A stretch of DNA of 64,000 bases from VRUE01 sp963715625 (GTDB taxonomy: Bacteria; Actinomycetota; Thermoleophilia; Solirubrobacterales; 70-9). Location of the stretch: positions 496,001-560,000 of the forward strand of contig OY970260.1 in NCBI GenBank assembly GCA_963715625.1, written 5' to 3'. Positions 16,739-24,974 of the stretch are shown piece after piece. Both the position numbers and the translations under genes were made by a program. Numbering within the stretch: the first letter of the stretch is position 1; every line of letters begins with the position of its first letter. The notes beneath the pieces were generated by a model, which was not told the DNA's origin, ran no database searches, and worked only from the letters and a program-made list of their open reading frames with translations.

Positions 16739-17923
16739 GTGGACATTGAAGGGCGGCTGGAGGAGCTCCGCGACCGCGGGCTTCACCGGCGACTGCGCCT
16801 GATCGGCGGCCCGCAGGGGCCCCGGGTGACGCTCGACGGCCGCCCGGTCCTGCTGCTCTGCTCGAACAACTACCTGGGCCTGGCCGACCACCCGCGGGTG
16901 CGCGGCGCGGCGGCGGAGGCGGCGATGCGCTGGGGCGCGGGGGCCGGTGCATCGCGGCTGATCTCGGGCAACATGCAGCCGCACCGGCGGCTGGAGGAGA
17001 GGCTGGCCGAGTTCAAGGGCCATGAGGCGGCGCTGCTCTTCGGCTCGGGCTACCTGGCCAACACGGGGACGATCGCGGCCCTGGCCGGCGAGGGCGAGGT
17101 CGTCTTCTCCGACGAGCTCAACCACGCCAGCATCGTCGACGGCTGCCGCCTCTCCCGCGCCGAGACCTTCGTCTACCGCCACGGCGACGTCGAGCACCTC
17201 GCCTGGGGGCTGCGCGAGGCGGGAGAGCGCGCCTCGCTGATCGTCACCGACGGGGTCTTCTCGATGGACGGCGACGTCGCGCCGCTGGCCGAGCTGGCCG
17301 CGCTGGCCGAGCGACACGAGTGCCGGCTGATGGTCGACGAGGCCCACGCAACGGGGGCGCTCGGGCCGGGCGGGCGCGGCTCGGTCGCCGCGGCCGGGCT
17401 CACGGACCGGGTCGACGTCGTGATGGGAACGCTCGGCAAGGCACTCGGCTCCTACGGCGCCTACGTCTGCGCCAGCGCCGAGTTGACCGAGTACCTCCTC
17501 AACACGGCACGTCCCTTCGTCTTCTCGACGGCCCCCCCGCCCCCGGTCGTCGCGGCGAGCCTTGCGGCGCTGGAGCTGCTCGAGTCCCACCCGCACCGGG
17601 TCGAGCGGCTGGCGTCCAACGCGGCGACCCTGAGAGAGGCGCTCGGCGCCGAGGGGCTGGCGGTCGGCGGCTCGGCAACGCAGATCGTGCCGGTCGCCGT
17701 CGGCGACGCCTCCCAGACGATGGAGCTCTGCGAGCGGGTGCTGGAGCGCGGCGTCTTCGCCCAGGGCATCCGCCCGCCGACCGTGCCCGAGGGGTCCTCG
17801 CGCCTGCGCTTCACTGTGATGGCGACCCACCGGGCCGGCGAGCTGGAACGAGCCGCGAAGCTGGTCGGCGCCGCGGCGCGCGAGATGGGGATCGCGGCGA
17901 CCCCGGTCCCCGTCGCCGCCTGA
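16739..17923 (+). CDS. bioF: 8-amino-7-oxononanoate synthase
   Basis: PLP-dependent alpha-oxoamine synthase of 394 residues that condenses pimeloyl thioester with alanine. Blocks: LLCSNNYLGLADHPRV, GAGASRLISGNMQPHRRLEE, FGSGYLANTGTIAAL, and the region around VVMGTLGKALGSYGAYVC, which holds the PLP lysine. The GTG start follows the bioB stop by 61 bases. It is full length. Confidence 0.93.
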   Translation: MDIEGRLEELRDRGLHRRLRLIGGPQGPRVTLDGRPVLLLCSNNYLGLADHPRVRGAAAEAAMRWGAGAGASRLISGNMQPHRRLEERLAEFKGHEAALLFGSGYLANTGTIAALAGEGEVVFSDELNHASIVDGCRLSRAETFVYRHGDVEHLAWGLREAGERASLIVTDGVFSMDGDVAPLAELAALAERHECRLMVDEAHATGALGPGGRGSVAAAGLTDRVDVVMGTLGKALGSYGAYVCASAELTEYLLNTARPFVFSTAPPPPVVAASLAALELLESHPHRVERLASNAATLREALGAEGLAVGGSATQIVPVAVGDASQTMELCERVLERGVFAQGIRPPTVPEGSSRLRFTVMATHRAGELERAAKLVGAAAREMGIAATPVPVAA

Positions 17924-17926
17924 GCC

Positions 17927-18643
17927 TTGCGGGGCGTCTTCGTCACCGGAACCGGGACCGAGGTCGGCAAGACCGTGGTCGCCGCCGTCATCGCCCACAC
18001 GCTCGCGGCCGAAGGCAAGACGGTCGCCGTCTTCAAGCCGGCCGTCACCGGCCTCGACAGAGGGGCCGACGGGCCTGAACCGTCCAATATTTGGACGTTT
18101 CAGGCCCGTCGGCGGGAGGATGAGGCGGACCATGCGCTGCTGCGGCGGGCCGCCGGATCCGCCCAGAGCGATGAGGAGATCGCGCCCTACCGGTACGGGC
18201 CGCCGGCATCGCCGCACCTCGCCGCTGCGCTGGCCGGCGAGGAGATCGATCCCGAGCGGCTTCGCGCTGCGGCCCGCGCCGCGGCAGACGATGCCGACGC
18301 CATCGTCTGCGAGGGAGTCGGGGGGCTGCTCGTCCCGCTGCGCGGCGACTACCTGGTCCGCGACCTCGCCGTCGACCTCGGCCTGCCCCTGGTGGTCGCC
18401 GCATCCCCGGGCCTCGGCACGATCAACCACACCCTGCTGACGGTCGAGGTAGCCCGCTCGGCCGGGCTGACGGTCGAGCTGGTGGTGCTCACCCCCTGGC
18501 CGGAGTCCCCCGGCCCGATCGAGCGGTCCAACCGCGAGACGATCGAGGCGCTCGGGAGCGTCAAGATCGAGACGTTGCCACGGCTGGATCTGGCCGATCC
18601 CCGGTCCTGGCCGCCGCTGCAAGCTCCTCGCCACCCGGATTGA
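17927..18643 (+). CDS. bioD: dethiobiotin synthetase, with a palindrome-encoded insert
   Basis: ATP-dependent ring-closing enzyme of 238 residues. The P-loop is GTGTEVGKT (residues 8-16), with the substrate-binding KPAVTG at 37-42 and CEGVGGLLVPL later. Residues about 47-63 (ADGPEPSNIWTFQARRR) are encoded by a 49-bp palindrome and interrupt the usual loop between KPxxTG and DHALLRRAAG. The reading frame stays open through it. TTG start three bases after the bioF stop. It overlaps the convergent MFS gene by 83 bases. Confidence 0.9.
   Translation: MRGVFVTGTGTEVGKTVVAAVIAHTLAAEGKTVAVFKPAVTGLDRGADGPEPSNIWTFQARRREDEADHALLRRAAGSAQSDEEIAPYRYGPPASPHLAAALAGEEIDPERLRAAARAAADDADAIVCEGVGGLLVPLRGDYLVRDLAVDLGLPLVVAASPGLGTINHTLLTVEVARSAGLTVELVVLTPWPESPGPIERSNRETIEALGSVKIETLPRLDLADPRSWPPLQAPRHPD
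18065..18113. repeat. 49-bp palindromic element (family 5, copy inside bioD)
   Basis: GCCGACGGGCCTGAA (18065-18079) and TTCAGGCCCGTCGGC (18099-18113) are perfect inverse complements. Between them CGTCCAA and TTGGACG form a further 7-bp stem. The arms match the intergenic copy at 6786-6834, and both copies are 49 bp long. Here the element is translated as part of BioD. Confidence 0.88.
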
Positions 18644-20078
18644 CCGCGGCCTCCACGGCCTCGGGGCTGAGCGGGTCGTGCCTGGCGCGGATCGTCGCCG
18701 CTCCGACCACGGCGCCCGCCAGCGCCACCGCGGCGCAAACGCTCATCGCGTGGCCGAGCGCATCGACGAATTCCTGCGGGCTGGCGTCGGCGAAGCTCGC
18801 TCCGACCGCGCCCTGGAAGATCGCGCCGGTGACGGCTACGCCGAGGCTGCCGCCGACCATGCGGAACATCGAGAGGACGCCGGAGGCGATGCCCGCCTTC
18901 TCGACCGGCACCGCGTTCATCGCGGCGCTGGTCATCGGCGACATCGTCAACGCGATCCCGATGCCGAGCAGCATGAAGCCGGGCAGCAGGTCGAGGTAGC
19001 TGGAGTCGACCGCGATCCCGCTGAAGCTGTAGAGCGAGGCAGCGACGACAAGCAGGCCGGCGGCGATCAGCCAGCGCGGCCCGAAGCGGTCCGCGAGCCG
19101 GCCCGCGACGGGTGCCAGGCCGACGATCATCAGGGTCGAGGGCAGGAACCTGATCCCCGCCTCCAGGGGCGAGTAGCGCAGGATGTCCTGCATGTAGAGG
19201 GCGAGGAAGAAGAAGACGCCAAGCATCGAGAAAGACACGACCGCCGCGACGACGACGGCGCCGAGGAAGTTGCGGTTGGAGAAGAAGCGGAACTCGACCA
19301 TCGGCACCTTGACCCGCAGCTCGATCGCAGCGAAGGCGGCCAGCCCGACCGCGGCGCCGATCAGCAGCGCGACGATCTCGGTCGAGCCCCAGCCCCATTC
19401 GTTGCCCTCGACCAGGGCCAGGATCAACGCCGTCAGCGCCGCGGTCAGCACGAGGACGCCGGCGAAGTCGACCTCGCGGCCGACCGTGGTGTCGCGCGAC
19501 TCGCGCACCGCGAAGAGCGAGGCGGCGACGGCGCCGATCGCGACCGGGATGTTGAGGTAGAAGATCGCCCGCCAGCTGACGTGCTCGGTGAGCAGGCCGC
19601 CGACGACCGGGCCGACCGCGAGCGCCAGCCCCGACACGCCCGCCCAGGTCCCCATCGCCTTGCCGCGCTCGCTGGGCGGGAAGGCGTCGGTGATGATCGA
19701 GAGCGTCGCCGGCATCATCAGCGCCGCGCCGACGCCCTGGACGACGCGGCTGACGACGAGATCGGTCGGGCTGGCGGCGAAACCGGCGGTCGCCGAGGAG
19801 AGGGCGAAGATGACGACGCCGAAGAGGAACATGCGGCGGCGGCCGAAGATGTCGCCGAGCCGCCCGCCGGTCGCCAGCAGCACGGCGAAGGAGAGCGTGT
19901 ACCCGTTGACCATCCACTCCAGGCCGGAGATCGAGGCGCCGAGGTCGCGCTGGATCGAGGGCAGGGCGACGTTGACGACCGTGTTGTCGAGCATGATCAT
20001 GAACAGCGCGAAGCACATCGCGCCGAGCGTCCACCACTTGCGGTTGCCCTCGGTGATCAGGTGGCGGTAGCGGGTCAA
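18561..20078 (-). CDS. MFS transporter, DHA2 (EmrB/QacA) family
   Basis: A 505-residue, 14-helix proton-coupled drug exporter. Motif A-like GGRLGDIFGRRRMFLFG follows helix 2. ALFMIMLDNTVVNVALPSIQRDLG is the standard first segment with the D-x-T/V-N-V-A signature. VVQGVGAALMMPATLSII is the helix-4 block. TTG start overlapping the marR stop (TTGA), so marR and this gene are coupled. The C-terminus overlaps bioD by 83 bases on the opposite strand. Regulation by the MarR protein is likely. Confidence 0.88.
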   Translation of the reverse strand: MTRYRHLITEGNRKWWTLGAMCFALFMIMLDNTVVNVALPSIQRDLGASISGLEWMVNGYTLSFAVLLATGGRLGDIFGRRRMFLFGVVIFALSSATAGFAASPTDLVVSRVVQGVGAALMMPATLSIITDAFPPSERGKAMGTWAGVSGLALAVGPVVGGLLTEHVSWRAIFYLNIPVAIGAVAASLFAVRESRDTTVGREVDFAGVLVLTAALTALILALVEGNEWGWGSTEIVALLIGAAVGLAAFAAIELRVKVPMVEFRFFSNRNFLGAVVVAAVVSFSMLGVFFFLALYMQDILRYSPLEAGIRFLPSTLMIVGLAPVAGRLADRFGPRWLIAAGLLVVAASLYSFSGIAVDSSYLDLLPGFMLLGIGIALTMSPMTSAAMNAVPVEKAGIASGVLSMFRMVGGSLGVAVTGAIFQGAVGASFADASPQEFVDALGHAMSVCAAVALAGAVVGAATIRARHDPLSPEAVEAAVNPGGEELAAAARTGDRPDPAVATSRS

Positions 20079-20605
20079 CGCGGCTCGACCCCCTTAAGGT
20101 GCTCGTAGGCCTCGGCGATATCGGGGCGGTCCATCAGCGAGTCGATCGCGCCGTCGAGCTTGCGCCGCTGCGCGGCCGTGAGAGTGGCCGCGAAGGCCTC
20201 CATCCCCGCCTGGCGCACGACGAGAAGGGTGTCGACGAGCTTCTTGCCCTTGGCCGTGATCGCGACGCGGCGCACGCGCCGGTCGTCGGGGTCCTCGACC
20301 CTGGTGGCGAGGCCCTTCCTGACCAGGCCCTCGACCGCCCGGCTCATCGAGGGGACCGACATCCCGAAGGTCTCCGCCAGATCCCCCACCTGCCGAACCT
20401 CGACGTCCTCCCCCATGCCGCCCAGCTCGAGCAGGGCCTTGGACTGGGTCATCGAGAGCCCGCTCTCCTCGATCACCCGCAGCATGTTGCCCCGGTCGAA
20501 GAGGAAGAGGTAGCGCAGCAGGGCGCTGAGCCTGGCCGCCGTGTCCTGTGCCTCGGCGCCCACCGCGGGGGTGTCAGCGATGGCTCTGATCTCGGCTGCC
20601 TGCAT
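20075..20605 (-). CDS. MarR family transcriptional regulator
   Basis: A 176-residue winged-helix repressor. The DNA-binding part reads VRQVGDLAETFGMSVPSMSRAVEGLVRKGLATRVEDPDDRRVRRVAIT, including the wing DPDDRRVR. It should control itself and the downstream exporter in response to a small ligand. The ATG at 20605 is preferred to one at 20623, because a palindromic operator occupies 20612-20633 and would otherwise lie inside the gene. No good Shine-Dalgarno; probably leaderless. Confidence 0.87.
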   Translation of the reverse strand: MQAAEIRAIADTPAVGAEAQDTAARLSALLRYLFLFDRGNMLRVIEESGLSMTQSKALLELGGMGEDVEVRQVGDLAETFGMSVPSMSRAVEGLVRKGLATRVEDPDDRRVRRVAITAKGKKLVDTLLVVRQAGMEAFAATLTAAQRRKLDGAIDSLMDRPDIAEAYEHLKGVEPR

Positions 20606-20611
20606 TCCATG

Positions 20612-20665
20612 ATAGTTGCACAATTACAACTATTTCTCGACAGAAATAGTTGCTCATGTGAGCAA
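20612..20665. promoter_or_regulatory. array of three palindromic operators
   Basis: Three adjoining inverted repeats lie between marR and bioA: ATAGTTG-N8-CAACTAT (20612-20633), AACTATTTCT-CGAC-AGAAATAGTT (20628-20651) and TTGCTCATGTGAGCAA (20650-20665). The block is AT-rich. The first two are typical of MarR sites and share the AACTAT half-site. The third may serve the bioA side. All three are perfect in their arms. Confidence 0.7.
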
Positions 20666-20718
20666 TATCACTCCCTTCCAGCCGGGGCTCTGGCTAGTGT
20701 CGGCTCCCGGTGACCTCG

Positions 20719-22029
20719 ATGGACCATGCTCAGCTCGATCGCGATCACGTCTGGCACCCGTTCACGCAGCAGCAGGCGTGGTGCGAGGAAGAGCCGCTGA
20801 CGATCGAGCGGGGCGAGGGGCCCTACCTGATCGACGACCAGGGGCAGCGCTACCTCGACGGCGTCTCCTCGCTGTGGTGCACCGTCCACGGCCACCGGCA
20901 CCCCGGGATCGACGCCGCTGTGACCGAGCAGCTCGGCAAGGTCGCGCACTCGACCATGCTCGGCCTCTCACACCCCGGCGGGGCCGAGCTGGCCGGCCGC
21001 CTCGCCGGCCTCGCGCCACCCGGCCTCTCCCGCGTCTTCTACTCGGAGTCCGGCTCGACCGCGGTCGAGATCGCGCTGAAGATGGCCTTCCAGTACCAAC
21101 AGCAGCGCGGTGGCCAGCACGCCCGCCGCACCTCCTTCGTCCACCTGCGCGACTCCTATCACGGCGACACGATCGGCTCGGTCTCGGTCGGCGGGATCGA
21201 CCTCTTCCACTCGACCTACCGGCCGCTCCTCTTCCAGACGCATGTGGCCGAGCCCGGCGACGCGGCCGACCTCGAGCGGGCCCTGGCCATGCACGAAGAG
21301 GAGATCGCCGCGGTGATCGTCGAGCCGCTGGTGCAGGGCGCGGCCGGCATGCTGCTCCACCCCCCCGGCTACCTGCGCGCGGTGCGCGAGCTCTGCGACA
21401 GCTTCGGCGTGCTGCTGATCTGCGACGAGGTGGCGACCGGCTTCGGCCGCACCGGGACGATGTTCGCCTGCGAGCAGGAGGATGTCTCCCCCGACCTGCT
21501 CTGCATCGCCAAGGGTCTCACCGGCGGCTACCTGCCGCTGGCGGCGACGCTGGCGACGGAGCGCATCCACGAGGGCTTCCTCGGCGCCCCCGAGGAGTAC
21601 CGCACCTTCTTCCACGGCCACACCTACACCGGCAACCCGCTCGCCTGCGCCGCCGCGCTCGCCAATCTCGACGCCTTCGAGCAGGAGCGCACCCTGGAGC
21701 GCCTGCAACCGAAGATCGCGCTGCTGCGCGAGCTGCTCGACGAGGTCGAGGCGATGCCCGAGGTGACCGAGGTGCGCGCCCGCGGCGTCATGGTCGGCAT
21801 CGACCTCGGCGAGCACGACCCGGCCCTGCGCATGGGTCACCGGGTCACCCTCGAGGCCCGCAGGCGCGGCGCGATCGTCCGCCCCCTCAGCGACGTCGTC
21901 GTGCTGATGCCGCCGCTGTCGATCTCCGAGGAGGAGCTGCGCAGCCTCGTCGCGATCGTCGCCGAGTCGATTCGGGCCGCGGGAACGTCCGCGTCTCTCT
22001 CTTCGGCGACGATGGCCCAGGCTGCCTGA
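20719..22029 (+). CDS. bioA: adenosylmethionine-8-amino-7-oxononanoate aminotransferase
   Basis: Class III PLP aminotransferase that makes diaminopelargonate in biotin synthesis. Blocks: HVWHPFTQ near the start (BioA signature), YSESGSTAVEIALKMAFQY, DSYHGDTIGSVSVGGID and LLICDEVATGFGRTGTMF; the PLP lysine is in CIAKGLTGGYLPLAATL. 436 residues, full length. The ATG at 20719 places the BioA signature near residue 12; a GTG nine bases upstream is possible. It is separated from bioBFD by the marR-MFS pair. Confidence 0.93.
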   Translation: MDHAQLDRDHVWHPFTQQQAWCEEEPLTIERGEGPYLIDDQGQRYLDGVSSLWCTVHGHRHPGIDAAVTEQLGKVAHSTMLGLSHPGGAELAGRLAGLAPPGLSRVFYSESGSTAVEIALKMAFQYQQQRGGQHARRTSFVHLRDSYHGDTIGSVSVGGIDLFHSTYRPLLFQTHVAEPGDAADLERALAMHEEEIAAVIVEPLVQGAAGMLLHPPGYLRAVRELCDSFGVLLICDEVATGFGRTGTMFACEQEDVSPDLLCIAKGLTGGYLPLAATLATERIHEGFLGAPEEYRTFFHGHTYTGNPLACAAALANLDAFEQERTLERLQPKIALLRELLDEVEAMPEVTEVRARGVMVGIDLGEHDPALRMGHRVTLEARRRGAIVRPLSDVVVLMPPLSISEEELRSLVAIVAESIRAAGTSASLSSATMAQAA

Positions 22030-22050
22030 ACAACCGCTGAGCCTTGGCGG

Positions 22051-22560
22051 TCAGGCGACCGCGCGGACCGAGACCTCGAGAGTGACAACGCGGTCGGGTG
22101 CCGCGATTGCGGCCCGCGCGGCTGCCACCAGCGCCTCAAAATCGAGCGCGTAGCGGCTGGCGACTGCGCGCAGTGGCTCCTCCAGTCCCAGGTCCGGGTA
22201 CAGGAACTCTACGTTGACCGGCCGCCCCCCGGCAATCGCTACGTTGACTCGCGATTGCACCTCGTCGCTGTACTCCCAGCGACCCGCCTCGACCAAATCG
22301 ATCGAGAGGGCGTTTGCTTTGCTGTCGTAGTCCGCCTTCATCGCTGCTTTCTCCTGGCAATCCACAGTAATGACGTAGTCCAGATCGTCAAGCGCAACCA
22401 CAATCTCGATAGGCCGGCCTCGCTCATCTCGTCCAATTGCAATGGGATTGCCCCGACCATCGACCCTGCGCGCATGGGGCATCGAGGCGATCGCTTCAAC
22501 GATCTCCTCGGCGATCCCTTCCCTTCGCATTCGATTCTTCGCGTGTCTGCTGAAGCGCAC
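22051..22560 (-). CDS. DUF4258-DUF2283 fusion protein, toxin-antitoxin-like
   Basis: A 169-residue two-part protein. Residues 1-72 (FSRHAKNRMRREGIAEEIVEAI) match the DUF4258/BrnT-like small toxin pattern. Residues 75-169 (MKADYDSKANALSIDLVEAG) match DUF2283. In many genomes these are two adjacent overlapping genes; here they share one frame with no stop. An internal ATG with AGGAGA eight bases ahead (near 22338) could also give the DUF2283 part alone. Function is unproven; a host-interaction or addiction module is plausible. A short hairpin (ACCGC/GCGGT) lies between it and bioA. Confidence 0.65.
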   Translation of the reverse strand: MRFSRHAKNRMRREGIAEEIVEAIASMPHARRVDGRGNPIAIGRDERGRPIEIVVALDDLDYVITVDCQEKAAMKADYDSKANALSIDLVEAGRWEYSDEVQSRVNVAIAGGRPVNVEFLYPDLGLEEPLRAVASRYALDFEALVAAARAAIAAPDRVVTLEVSVRAVA

Positions 22561-22613
22561 GCACCCTTAAGGCCATCGCGGCAGATTCTCTCCCCCCAAG
22601 TAGAGTCGGATCC

Positions 22614-23267
22614 ATGGACGGCCGAGAGAGAGGACCCGCGGAGGCGCCCAATCTCGGCGAGCCGAGCGAGCCCCGGCCGGCGGCCTCGGTGGTGCTGCTG
22701 CGGCGCGGCGGCAGGCACTCCCAGCGAGCTCTCGAGGTTCTGCTGCTGAAGCGGACCGAGGAGGCGAGGTTCATGCCGGGGGTCTGGGTCTTTCCCGGGG
22801 GATCCGTTGACGATGCCGATGGCGAGGACGAGGCGCGGTTCAAGGCCTGCGCCATCCGCGAGCTGGAGGAGGAGGCCGGGATCGCGCTTGCAGGCCATGA
22901 GGAGCTGGTCCTCTTCTCGCGCTGGATCACGCCCGAGGTCGTCTCGCGCCGCTTCGACGCCTGGTTCTTCCTCGCCCTCGCCCCGGCCCACACGCCGCCC
23001 AAGCCGGACGGCGTCGAGACCACCGACGCCGGCTGGTTCGAGCCCACCCGCGCCCTCGAGGCCCAAGCAGCCGGCGACCTGGCCCTGGCCTTCCCAACCA
23101 TCAAACAGCTCGAATTGCTCGCGGAGCACGACACGGCCGACGACGCCCTCACGGCCCACCGCCACCGCCCCGTGGACCCCATCCTCCCCAAGGTAATCGG
23201 CTCAGCTGAAGAGCACCGAGTAGTCCTCCCGGGCGACCCCGACTACCCAACCGATCCACCAAGCTAA
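22614..23267 (+). CDS. Nudix hydrolase (NUDT7/19-like)
   Basis: Nudix-fold pyrophosphohydrolase of 217 residues. The Nudix helix is FKACAIRELEEEAGIAL with the REXXEE core. The preceding glycine segment FPGGSVDDADGEDEA carries a short insert, as in the NUDT19/NUDT7 CoA-diphosphatase type. Likely substrates are CoA or nucleoside diphosphate derivatives; this is an inference. It stands alone, with a palindromic element 58 bases after its stop. Confidence 0.82.
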   Translation: MDGRERGPAEAPNLGEPSEPRPAASVVLLRRGGRHSQRALEVLLLKRTEEARFMPGVWVFPGGSVDDADGEDEARFKACAIRELEEEAGIALAGHEELVLFSRWITPEVVSRRFDAWFFLALAPAHTPPKPDGVETTDAGWFEPTRALEAQAAGDLALAFPTIKQLELLAEHDTADDALTAHRHRPVDPILPKVIGSAEEHRVVLPGDPDYPTDPPS

Positions 23268-23325
23268 GGCGGACCCGTATCCCCCGGGCCGCTCTGGGGA
23301 CCACCGTCTCCTGAGCCCGCAGCTC

Positions 23326-23407
23326 GCGCGGGTGGCGTGGGGCAGGGGGGTCGAGGACAGCCCGTGGACTGCCCGCAGGCCCCCCTGCCCCACGACAGGA
23401 CCCGCGC
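23326..23407 (-). repeat. 82-bp structured palindromic element (family 1, copy B)
   Basis: Outer stem GCGCGGGT/ACCCGCGC (23326-23333, 23400-23407). Middle stem of 14 bp (23337-23350 with 23380-23393). The 29-base loop, read on the minus strand, is identical to that of copy A at 24975-25056. Conserved flanks on the minus strand are GCGGGTCCTGTC and GCCACCCGC. Stems differ from copy A at positions that remain paired. Confidence 0.9.
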
Positions 23408-23412
23408 GCGAC

Positions 23413-24084
23413 TCAGCCCTCGGGAAACGACTCCAGCCCCGCATGCCAAGGCCCGGGCGGATACGTATGGATGCCACTCTCGTCCATCTCCCCCTGCAAC
23501 CGCCCGAACAGCTGCCCGGCATTCCCGAGCACCGCCTTCAGCTCCTCCTCGCTGCGCTCGCGCAGGTGCCAGAGGAGCCAGAGCTGGCGGTCGTTGATGC
23601 CGAAGTCGATCTCGCCGGTCATCGTCGTCGTCCACTCGAGGAAGCCGGGGCTGAAGAGCTCGCGCAGGGCGACCGGGTCGTACTCGCTCGGCACGGTGGC
23701 GAGGAAGCGCCTGTTGAAGTCGATCGACTCGAACTCGACCTTGCGGGCGAAGCGCTGGGTGACGTGCTCGTGGCCCTCGACCGACTCGACGTTGAAGGCC
23801 GGGACGACCTGGGCGAGGTCGGGCATGTGAGCCTTGCAAAGGAGCGCCGCCGGCAGGACCGCCTTGTCGAAGAGCCTGCCCATCTCCCGCTCGTCGGCGT
23901 CGCAGCAAGAGCCCCAGAAGCCCTCGGCGAGCTGGCCGGTGAGCCGGTTGGTCCCGCCCACGCAGAGCGCCACCGGCCCGTCTTTGGGGTTGATCCCCCC
24001 CACCGGCTCATACGTCAGCGCGTGCCGCTCACCGTATCTGCGGACGGTCTCGGCCCACTCCTGCGCTTCCTGCTTGGCCCCCAT
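23413..24084 (-). CDS. hypothetical protein
   Basis: A 223-residue soluble protein; family not recognised. Visible features are a start rich in charged residues, a segment FWGSCCDADEREMGRLFDK with paired cysteines, and a C-terminal half rich in tryptophan and arginine (LWLLWHLRERSEEELKAVL) that looks like the membrane-stress or LemA-neighbour proteins of actinobacteria. It is divergent from lemA across 103 bases containing an inverted repeat, which suggests a shared context. No signal peptide or membrane helix is seen. Confidence 0.6.
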   Translation of the reverse strand: MGAKQEAQEWAETVRRYGERHALTYEPVGGINPKDGPVALCVGGTNRLTGQLAEGFWGSCCDADEREMGRLFDKAVLPAALLCKAHMPDLAQVVPAFNVESVEGHEHVTQRFARKVEFESIDFNRRFLATVPSEYDPVALRELFSPGFLEWTTTMTGEIDFGINDRQLWLLWHLRERSEEELKAVLGNAGQLFGRLQGEMDESGIHTYPPGPWHAGLESFPEG

Positions 24085-24113
24085 GTCCGGGCGATCCTAA
24101 GGCCCGCTTCCCG

Positions 24114-24160
24114 AACTGCATCGACTTCTCCGCCCGCCAGCCCTGGAAGTCGATGCAGTT
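24114..24160. repeat. 47-bp inverted repeat between divergent genes
   Basis: AACTGCATCGACTTC (24114-24128) and GAAGTCGATGCAGTT (24146-24160) are perfect 15-bp arms with a 17-base centre. It lies between the hypothetical gene and lemA. It may be an operator-like site or another single-copy hairpin element. Confidence 0.6.
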
Positions 24161-24187
24161 GGCCGGGCGGCCAAGTAGGATGCGTGC

Positions 24188-24754
24188 ATGACCTGGGCCC
24201 TCATCGCAGTGGTCGCGATCCTCGTGATCGGCGTCCTCTACTACATCGCCAAGCGCAACTCGATCATCGCCTCGCGCAACCGGGTCGACGAGTCCTGGAG
24301 CGGGATCGACGTCCAGCTGAAGCGACGCCACGATCTCGTCCCCAACCTGGTCGAGACGGTCAAGGGCTACGCTGAGCACGAGAGCCAGACCTTCGAGGCG
24401 ACGACCAAGGCGCGGGCCGAGGCGATGGCGGCGCAGGGAGTCGGCGACACAGCCCAGGCCGAGCAGAAGCTGACCCAGGCGCTGACCGACCTGAAAGCGG
24501 TCGCCGAGAACTACCCCACCCTGCGCGCCACCGAGAACTTCCAGCAGCTCAGCCGCGAACTCTCCCAGCTGGAGGACGAGATCCAGGCCTCGCGGCGGAT
24601 CTACAACTCCAACGTCCAGTCCTACAACACCGCGATCGAACAGTTCCCCGCCTCGATCATCGCCAAGCAGGGCAACTTCACCGCCAGGGAGTTCTTCGAG
24701 ATCGAGGATGCGTCGGAGCGCGAGCCCGTCTCGGTCAGCTTCAGCAAAGACTGA
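24188..24754 (+). CDS. LemA family protein
   Basis: A 188-residue membrane-anchored coiled-coil protein. One N-terminal helix (LIAVVAILVIGVLYYIA) is followed by the LemA signature NRVDESWSGIDVQLKRRHDLVPNLVETVKGYA and a long helical region ending in YNSNVQSYNTAIEQFPA. Function of LemA is poorly known; it is often linked to envelope stress. It is followed by rubredoxin 18 bases downstream. Confidence 0.9.
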   Translation: MTWALIAVVAILVIGVLYYIAKRNSIIASRNRVDESWSGIDVQLKRRHDLVPNLVETVKGYAEHESQTFEATTKARAEAMAAQGVGDTAQAEQKLTQALTDLKAVAENYPTLRATENFQQLSRELSQLEDEIQASRRIYNSNVQSYNTAIEQFPASIIAKQGNFTAREFFEIEDASEREPVSVSFSKD

Positions 24755-24772
24755 CCTGACTAAGATTTCAGC

Positions 24773-24964
24773 ATGACGACCGCAACCGAAGCGACGCTCT
24801 GGATCTGCGAGAGCTGCGGCTTCATCTACGACCCTGCGATCGGCGACCCCGACGGCGGCATCCCGCCCGGCACCTCCTTCGAGGACATCCCCAAGGACTG
24901 GTTCTGCCCGGTCTGCGGGGCGCGTACGTCCGACTTCCGGCCGTTGGAGCCCGGCGAGGCCTAG
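24773..24964 (+). CDS. rubredoxin
   Basis: A 63-residue one-iron electron carrier. The two CXXCG-type knuckles are CESCGFIYD and CPVCGARTSDF, and the spacing is typical. It lies directly upstream of a GMC flavoprotein, so it may be an electron partner for that enzyme. A palindromic element starts 10 bases after its stop. Confidence 0.92.
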   Translation: MTTATEATLWICESCGFIYDPAIGDPDGGIPPGTSFEDIPKDWFCPVCGARTSDFRPLEPGEA

Positions 24965-24974
24965 ACGACTTTGT

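Noticed and set aside
20710..20718. GTG 20710 as the bioA start
   Set aside because: Possible, but ATG 20719 gives the conserved spacing to the HVWHPFTQ signature and lies three codons downstream; the difference cannot be settled here.
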